Positions 59,184 to 64,000 of a stretch of 64,000 bases of DNA are shown here, piece by piece (position 1 is the first letter of the stretch; each line of letters opens with the position of its first letter). The translations under genes and the position numbers were made by a program. The stretch comes from DATGJX01 sp963830545 (lineage in GTDB: Bacteria; Vulcanimicrobiota; Vulcanimicrobiia; Vulcanimicrobiales; Vulcanimicrobiaceae). The stretch is taken from the NCBI GenBank assembly GCA_963830545.1, contig CAWHMK010000001.1:2666001-2730000 (forward strand), in the 5' to 3' direction. A model generated the notes under the pieces. It saw nothing but the letters and a program-made list of their open reading frames with translations, had not been told where the DNA came from and did not search any database.

Positions 59184-60794
59184 ATGCAACCAGACACGCA
59201 CACCGCTGCCGTACCGGAGTCCAAGGGCGCGCGCTACCGCCAAATCCTCGCCGTGCTCGCGCGCCATGGGATCGGAACCGTCTTGAGCGGCGACGACGAA
59301 GCGCGCGCGCGGCACGTGCGGGAAGCGTGCGAAGAGCTTGGCGCGTCCTTCATCAACTCGGGCAGTCTGCTTTCCAGCCGTGCCGATTTGCTGCCGGGAC
59401 CCTATCGCGACGAGTTGCGCAAACTCCAGGACTCCGTACCCGCGGTCCCGTCGCTTGAAATAACAAATGTCATTCGCGAAGAACTCGGCGCGCCGCCCGA
59501 CGAATTGTTTGCGTTTTTCGATCGCGAACCCATCGCCAGCGCATCGATCGGACAAGTACACGCTGCGCGGCTGGCGGACGGCCGCGAGGTCGTCGTGAAA
59601 GTACGAAAACCGGGCGTCGAGCAGATCGTCGAAATGGACCTCGAGATTCTCGCCGACGAAGCGCATGCATGGACCGAGCGTTTTCCGGCGCTTGCCCCGT
59701 ACGACGTGCCGGGACTCGTGCGCGAATTCGGCGACACACTGCGCAGCGAACTCGACTATACCAAAGAAGCCGCGAACGTACGCTTCTTCGGAAAGCTTTT
59801 CGAGTCGCGAAGGGGCTTCGCGCTGCCGCAGCTCGTCGAGGAGTATTCGACTTCGCGCGTTATCGTCATGACACGCGCGCAAGGAAAGCGTCCGGATGAT
59901 ACGTCCGGTATGACGAAACGTAAACGGAGCACGGCTGCGCGGCGCATTTCGCAGTTCGTCATCGAACCGGCGCTCGGGGAAGGCCTGTTTCACGCCGATC
60001 CGCATGGCGGAAATTTCCTCGTGCGCGAAGACGGGACGATTTCCGTCGTGGACTTCGGCATGATCGGCAGACTGACGCCCGAAGCTCGCCGGCGCGTTGC
60101 CGACGTGTTCGTCGCGATCGATCGACGCGATGCGGAGCGCTTGACGGATCGCATCATTGAAATCGCGTCGCCGCCGCATCCGGTCGACCGCGCAGCCATC
60201 GTCACGGAAATCGACCGCATGCTGGAACGCTACGTCGGAGAGACGCTTGAAAACGTCCGCTTCGGCGAGGCGATCGGCCAATTGCTGGAGTTGGTTCGGC
60301 GGCAGCGCATGCGGCTGCCGGGAAACTACGCGTTACTTTTCAAAGCGCTGATCATGACCGAGGGATTGCTGCAAACGCTCGATCCGGATACGAATATCGG
60401 AAATTTGCTCGAACCGCTTACCGAAAAAGTGCTGTTCGGGCAACTCTCCGGCGACCAATGGGTTAATCGCGTGCGCGATTCCGCCATGGATGCCGCGCAG
60501 TTGAGTATCGAGCTGCCGCGCCGCGTCGATCGCGTGCTCGGGCAGGTGGAACGCGGCAACCTGCGTGTCTGGACGCGCATCGAGGACTTGGACGTCTCGT
60601 TGAAACGTTTCGAGCGCATCGTCGAACGCGCGAACGCCACGATGCTGGCGGCGGCGTGCATCGTGGCGCTGGCGATCATCATGCTCGTGTATCATCCGCA
60701 AGGGTGGGAGCAGTGGATTGGCGTGATTTTCTGGATTGCGGTGGCCGCCGCAATCATTCACGTGGTGCGCACGTTACTGGCCTTGCGCAAGTGA
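59184..60794 (+). CDS. ABC1/UbiB family kinase-like protein with altered KxGQ motif
   Basis: A 536-residue atypical kinase related to UbiB/ADCK3, which supports quinone biosynthesis or lipid handling. The Ala-rich loop PIASASIGQVHAARL, catalytic HADPHGGNFLV and VVDFGMIGRL are intact, and two C-terminal membrane helices (about 485-530) anchor it. The family's inhibitory KxGQ motif, normally in FIKLGQ-like sequence, reads FINSGSLLSSRADLLP: Lys to Asn and Gln to Ser at residues 58-61. ATG 59184 or GTG 59175. It diverges from the glycosidase across 45 nt. Confidence 0.9.
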   Translation: MQPDTHTAAVPESKGARYRQILAVLARHGIGTVLSGDDEARARHVREACEELGASFINSGSLLSSRADLLPGPYRDELRKLQDSVPAVPSLEITNVIREELGAPPDELFAFFDREPIASASIGQVHAARLADGREVVVKVRKPGVEQIVEMDLEILADEAHAWTERFPALAPYDVPGLVREFGDTLRSELDYTKEAANVRFFGKLFESRRGFALPQLVEEYSTSRVIVMTRAQGKRPDDTSGMTKRKRSTAARRISQFVIEPALGEGLFHADPHGGNFLVREDGTISVVDFGMIGRLTPEARRRVADVFVAIDRRDAERLTDRIIEIASPPHPVDRAAIVTEIDRMLERYVGETLENVRFGEAIGQLLELVRRQRMRLPGNYALLFKALIMTEGLLQTLDPDTNIGNLLEPLTEKVLFGQLSGDQWVNRVRDSAMDAAQLSIELPRRVDRVLGQVERGNLRVWTRIEDLDVSLKRFERIVERANATMLAAACIVALAIIMLVYHPQGWEQWIGVIFWIAVAAAIIHVVRTLLALRK

Positions 60795-62241
60795 ATAGCC
60801 GCGCTCGCCGTTGAACGTGTAGAGCCCTTCGGTTTTGACCACGTCGAAGCCGGCGCCCGCCGCTGCTTCGAGGATCTCGACGACCTGCTCCGCACCGAAC
60901 GGCCGGTCACCGTCGCCCGCCTTCTCGAAACGGCACGACCAATGGTCGCTCCAGAACGTGTCCGGATTGCCGTTCGGCCACACCTTCGTGCCTCTATTCG
61001 CAATGACGGTCAGTTTTGCGCCGGCGACGCCGAGTGCGCCGAGCTTTTCAGCAATTCGGTCGGGGTTGCCGCTGGGAAAGTCGATGAAGAGATCGACCCC
61101 GACTCGTTCTTTTTTCGAGGCGGAACCAGCCGTTCGCGCCCCGATGTCCATGTGCGCGCCCTTCGCGTATTCAACCGCCTTGAGATGCTGCGGCTTTTGA
61201 CCTAGCCGCGCAATCACGGCGTCGGCGAATTCGCGCGTGCCGACTTTTTGCTTGCTCACGCCCTCCTTGTAGACGTCGTAGGTGTGGATGCCGTCTTCAA
61301 TGGTGCGCAGCCACGCGTTGTGCACCTTTTCCGCGCTCTCGCCCTGACCGATGTGGGTCAGCATGAGAAGCGCGCCATGGAGCAACCCCGACGGATTGGC
61401 GAGGTTTTGCCCGGCGCGCCGCGGCGCGGAACCGTGAATCGCCTCGAACATCGAGCAGTGATCGCCGATGTTGGCGGAGCCGGCCAGGCCGACCGAACCC
61501 GTGATTTGCGCCGCGACGTCGGAGAGAACGTCGCCGTAGAGATTCGGCATGACGAGCACGTCGAACGCTTCCGGCGTGTCGGCCATCTTTGCCGCGCCGA
61601 TGTCGACGATCCAATGCTCGTTTTCGATGTCCGGATACTCTTTGGCGATTTCATCGAAAATCTTATGGAACAGTCCGTCCGTGATCTTCATGATGTTGTC
61701 TTTGGTGAAGCACGTAACTTTCTTGCGCTTGTTCGCGCGCGCGTATTCGAAGGCATATCGCACGATGCGCTCGCTGCCGGGACGCGAAATCGAGCTTCAG
61801 ACACTGCGTCACCTGCGCGGTTTGCCGATGCTCGATGCCGCCGTAGACGTCTTCCTCGTTCTCGCGAACGATGACCAAATTCATGTTCGGATGCTTCGTC
61901 GCGATGTACGGGTGCAGGGACGCACACGGCCGCACGTTCGCATACATCCCGAGCGTTTTTCGCACCGTGACGTTCAGCGACTTGAATCCACCGCCTTGAG
62001 GCGTCGTAATCGGCGCTTTCAAGAAAACTTTCGTGCGGCGCAGCGATTCCCACGACGTGTTCTCGATACCGTTGCTCAATCCGCGGTTGTACACGCTCTC
62101 GCCAATCTCGATGTTCTCGATGTCGAGCTGCGCGCCGGCTGCGAGAATGATCCGCAGCGTCGCGTCCATGATTTCCGGGCCGATGCCGTCGCCGTACGCA
62201 ACGGTAATCGGCGTCTTCTTGGCGGTCAGAGTCGAGGTCAC
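60774..62241 (-). CDS. icd: NADP-dependent isocitrate dehydrogenase, long form (frameshifted)
   Basis: About 488 residues. It decarboxylates isocitrate to 2-oxoglutarate. GTG 62241 follows AAGGAGTACCCCC. Motifs: VAYGDGIGPEIMDATLRII, NIENTS-type substrate loop (SNGIENTSWESLRRTK), LVIVRENEEDVYGG, then after a frame change near 61775 RKKVTCFTKDNIMKITDGLF, VLVMPNLYGDVLSDVAAQIT and SANIGDHCSMFEAIHGSAPR. The C-terminal about 150 residues are the extra domain of the Rickettsia-type long IDH. Removing one base gives 1467 nt. A single base error is likely. Confidence 0.9.
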
Positions 62242-62319
62242 GGGGGTACTCCTTACAAGCGTGGTGGCGGTTCGAGGGAACCTCTGCCTAGTGCGCCCCG
62301 GCTCAGGCGCCGTCCTTCG

Positions 62320-63939
62320 CTAGAGCGACCACTCGTAGGCGTTCCAGCCTTCGCTTATGCCGTTGGGTGCGAAACCGTGCAAGTTCGTGTTGAGCGCGTA
62401 TCGCTCGCGCTGATAATACTGAAAAATGGCCGGAACCTCGGTCGCAAGGAGCGTTTGCGAGGTTGCATAATCCGCCTTGCGGCGGGTTCTGTCGAAATTC
62501 GTCAGCGCGTCTCGCTGAACTGCGTCCATGCGAGCGTTGCAGTAATGCGTGACGTTGTTCCCGGCGGGCGGCCCCATGGAACACATCCACTGCGATGAAT
62601 CGTCGGGGTCGGCGCCGGAGACCCAGACGTACTCGCCGAGATCGTATTTTCCGTTGTTGAGAATTCCGCCCACGGCTTTGGTCGCATACAGCATCGTATA
62701 CGTGTACGTCTTCACTTGAACGTCCACGCCGGCCGCGCGCAGATCCGATTGGATCTGCACGCCCAACTGCCGCGCTGTCGCGTTGCCCTGCCCGTAGACG
62801 AGCTGAAACGAAAGACGCTGGCCGTTCTTGCGGCGGATGCGGTCCGGCGCCATGGCCCAGCCCGCCGCATCGAGAAGCGCAGCGGCTTTCTTCGGATCGT
62901 ACGGATACGTCGCGACGTTTGGATCGTACGCCCAGTAGAAGTCCGACAAATCAGCGGTTGCCGGGACGGCTGTGCCGAACAACAGCGTCGAGATTACGCG
63001 TTTTTCGTCAATAGAATAAGCCAGCGCGCGGCGCACTCGCACGTCGTCTAGCGGCGGATGCGTCAGATTTAAAATGACTGCAGCGTAAGGCGGCCCCTTC
63101 GCGAGCAGTGTCGTTACGCCTGACGTGGGGCGCACGCGCAAATTGTTCAGGTTCGACGTCCCGATCGCGGGCACGAGATCGAGATCGTGCGCGCGCATCT
63201 CCGATTCTTGCGTGTTCCCGTCCGGAACGATGTACACGGTAATGCCGCGGAGTTTCGGACGTCCGCGAAAATAGTACGGGTTCGCCGCGTACTCGATGCG
63301 ATCGCCGTGAATCCAGCGCAGCACCTTGAACGGCCCGGTACCGATCGGCAACTGGTTGAACGGCACTTGGTTGATATTCGGATATTTCGCGAGAATGTGT
63401 TTGGGAACCACGCGGAACGGATCGTCGCTCTCCCCGAATACCGTGTCGACAAACGGCGCGAACGGCACCTTGAGATGAAATATCACCGTGTACGGATCCG
63501 GCGTATCGATCGATTTGACTTGGTCGTAGCCTCGCCGTTCCACGACGTTGTTACCGGGGTTCATGACGGCTTGCCAGGTAAATTTCACGTCCGCGCTCGT
63601 GAAAGGCGCGCCGTCTTGCCATTTGACGTTGCGGCGAAGATGGTAGGTGATCGTCAGACCGTTCTTACTGATGCCGCCGTTTTGCAATGTCGGTACGGCT
63701 GCGGCTAGGTCCGGCACCTCGTTGCCCTTATCGTCGATCGTGACGAGCAAATCGAAGGCGAGGCTGGCGAGAAAATTCTCGGCGGTGTTCGTCGGAAGCA
63801 GCGGATTGAGCGAAGTCGGCTCCGCATACAGCCCAACGCGCAGGAGACCCGATGTGCCGGTTGGAGGCGTACCGCCGCCTTTGCTGCAGGCCGACACGAG
63901 CAGCAGCAGCACAACTGCGAGCGCCGTTATTCGGCGCAT
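62320..63939 (-). CDS. ABC transporter substrate-binding lipoprotein, family 5 (peptide)
   Basis: A 539-residue extracellular binding protein. Lipobox LLLVSAC (Cys18) and a Gly/Thr-rich linker lead to the SBP family 5 fold: GLYAEPTSLNPLLPTNTAEN, ISKNGLTITYHLRRNVKWQD, SADVKFTWQAVMNP, LPIGTGPFKVLRWIHGDRIE, HPPLDDVRVRRALAYSIDEK and KAAALLDAAGW. It captures oligopeptides or similar ligands. The start ATG 63939 overlaps the upstream partial gene, so permease genes may lie beyond the right edge. Frame intact. Confidence 0.93.
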   Translation of the reverse strand: MRRITALAVVLLLLVSACSKGGGTPPTGTSGLLRVGLYAEPTSLNPLLPTNTAENFLASLAFDLLVTIDDKGNEVPDLAAAVPTLQNGGISKNGLTITYHLRRNVKWQDGAPFTSADVKFTWQAVMNPGNNVVERRGYDQVKSIDTPDPYTVIFHLKVPFAPFVDTVFGESDDPFRVVPKHILAKYPNINQVPFNQLPIGTGPFKVLRWIHGDRIEYAANPYYFRGRPKLRGITVYIVPDGNTQESEMRAHDLDLVPAIGTSNLNNLRVRPTSGVTTLLAKGPPYAAVILNLTHPPLDDVRVRRALAYSIDEKRVISTLLFGTAVPATADLSDFYWAYDPNVATYPYDPKKAAALLDAAGWAMAPDRIRRKNGQRLSFQLVYGQGNATARQLGVQIQSDLRAAGVDVQVKTYTYTMLYATKAVGGILNNGKYDLGEYVWVSGADPDDSSQWMCSMGPPAGNNVTHYCNARMDAVQRDALTNFDRTRRKADYATSQTLLATEVPAIFQYYQRERYALNTNLHGFAPNGISEGWNAYEWSL

Positions 63940-64000
63940 CGAAACTTTCCGTAGGCGTACGGATAATCTGCGTAAAACCAGTTGCGGAAACTCGGGCGAA
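63927..64000 (-). CDS. 3' end of an unidentified gene, cut by right window edge
   Basis: The last 23 codons read RPSFRNWFYADYPYAYGKFR followed by CAE and a TAA at 63927. The stop overlaps the ATG of the binding-protein gene by 13 nt. The aromatic-rich tail is not recognisable as an ABC permease. The rest lies outside the window. Confidence 0.5.
   Translation of the reverse strand, partial: RPSFRNWFYADYPYAYGKFRCAE

Overview
The window is about 64 kb of high-GC bacterial chromosome with densely packed genes on both strands. It has no rRNA operon, phage, transposon or CRISPR array. Taxonomy cannot be settled from sequence alone. The gene set fits a little-studied, free-living, probably aerobic bacterium: an adenosylcobalamin-dependent ribonucleotide reductase, NADP isocitrate dehydrogenase, many secreted Pro/Thr-linker proteins and frequent GTGA start/stop overlaps. 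My best guess is a Ca. Eremiobacterota (WPS-2)-like lineage, held with low confidence.

Layout. 1-5000: a membrane PDZ-like protein cut by the left edge, RNase P RNA, two tRNA-Ala genes, and a minus-strand run of four small secreted proteins ending upstream of tRNA-Ile. 5050-6770: a compact minus-strand cluster of a lytic transglycosylase without signal peptide and three small proteins that share motifs with one another; this is the best candidate for an undescribed secretion or envelope system. 6876-13326: a core block with yceD-rpmF-fabH-fabD-fabG-acpP, then ffh-rpsP-KH protein-rimM. 13375-20185: a GT-C-like membrane protein, secreted proteins, an alpha/beta hydrolase, a BrkB-type membrane protein, an M3 peptidase and DoxX, with HxlR divergent from DoxX. 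20665-30090: a sialidase-like propeller protein, an MFS-acyltransferase fusion, MsrA, an old-yellow-enzyme homologue and a YcaQ-type winged-helix protein. 30087-36971: a 38-residue ORF behind a consensus promoter, a Gln/Tyr/Gly-rich protein, a PEP-mutase-family enzyme and a GntR operon with a visible palindromic operator. 36972-38569 is gene-poor. 38570-40269: three small accessory genes. 40475-45394: nrdJ with a 440-residue intein and a LexA-type box upstream. 45661-52649: yqeG-aroE, an EAL phosphodiesterase, a class II aldolase paired with an aldehyde dehydrogenase that lacks its catalytic half, and serA with a phosphoserine-phosphatase-like gene. 52698-64000: a prepilin-like protein, a lipoprotein, a ferritin-like protein, a large (alpha/alpha)6 glycosidase, a UbiB-family kinase with an altered signature motif, icd and a peptide-transporter binding protein.

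Many genes that must work (yceD, fabD, fabG, ffh, aroE, icd, pepF) carry single-base indels that shift frame, while neighbouring 2-5 kb genes are perfect. I read these as base-level sequence errors rather than decay and give the reconstructed spans; several reconstructions restore exact codon counts and native C-termini. Starts were chosen by Shine-Dalgarno match, signal-peptide position and GTGA/ATGA overlaps.
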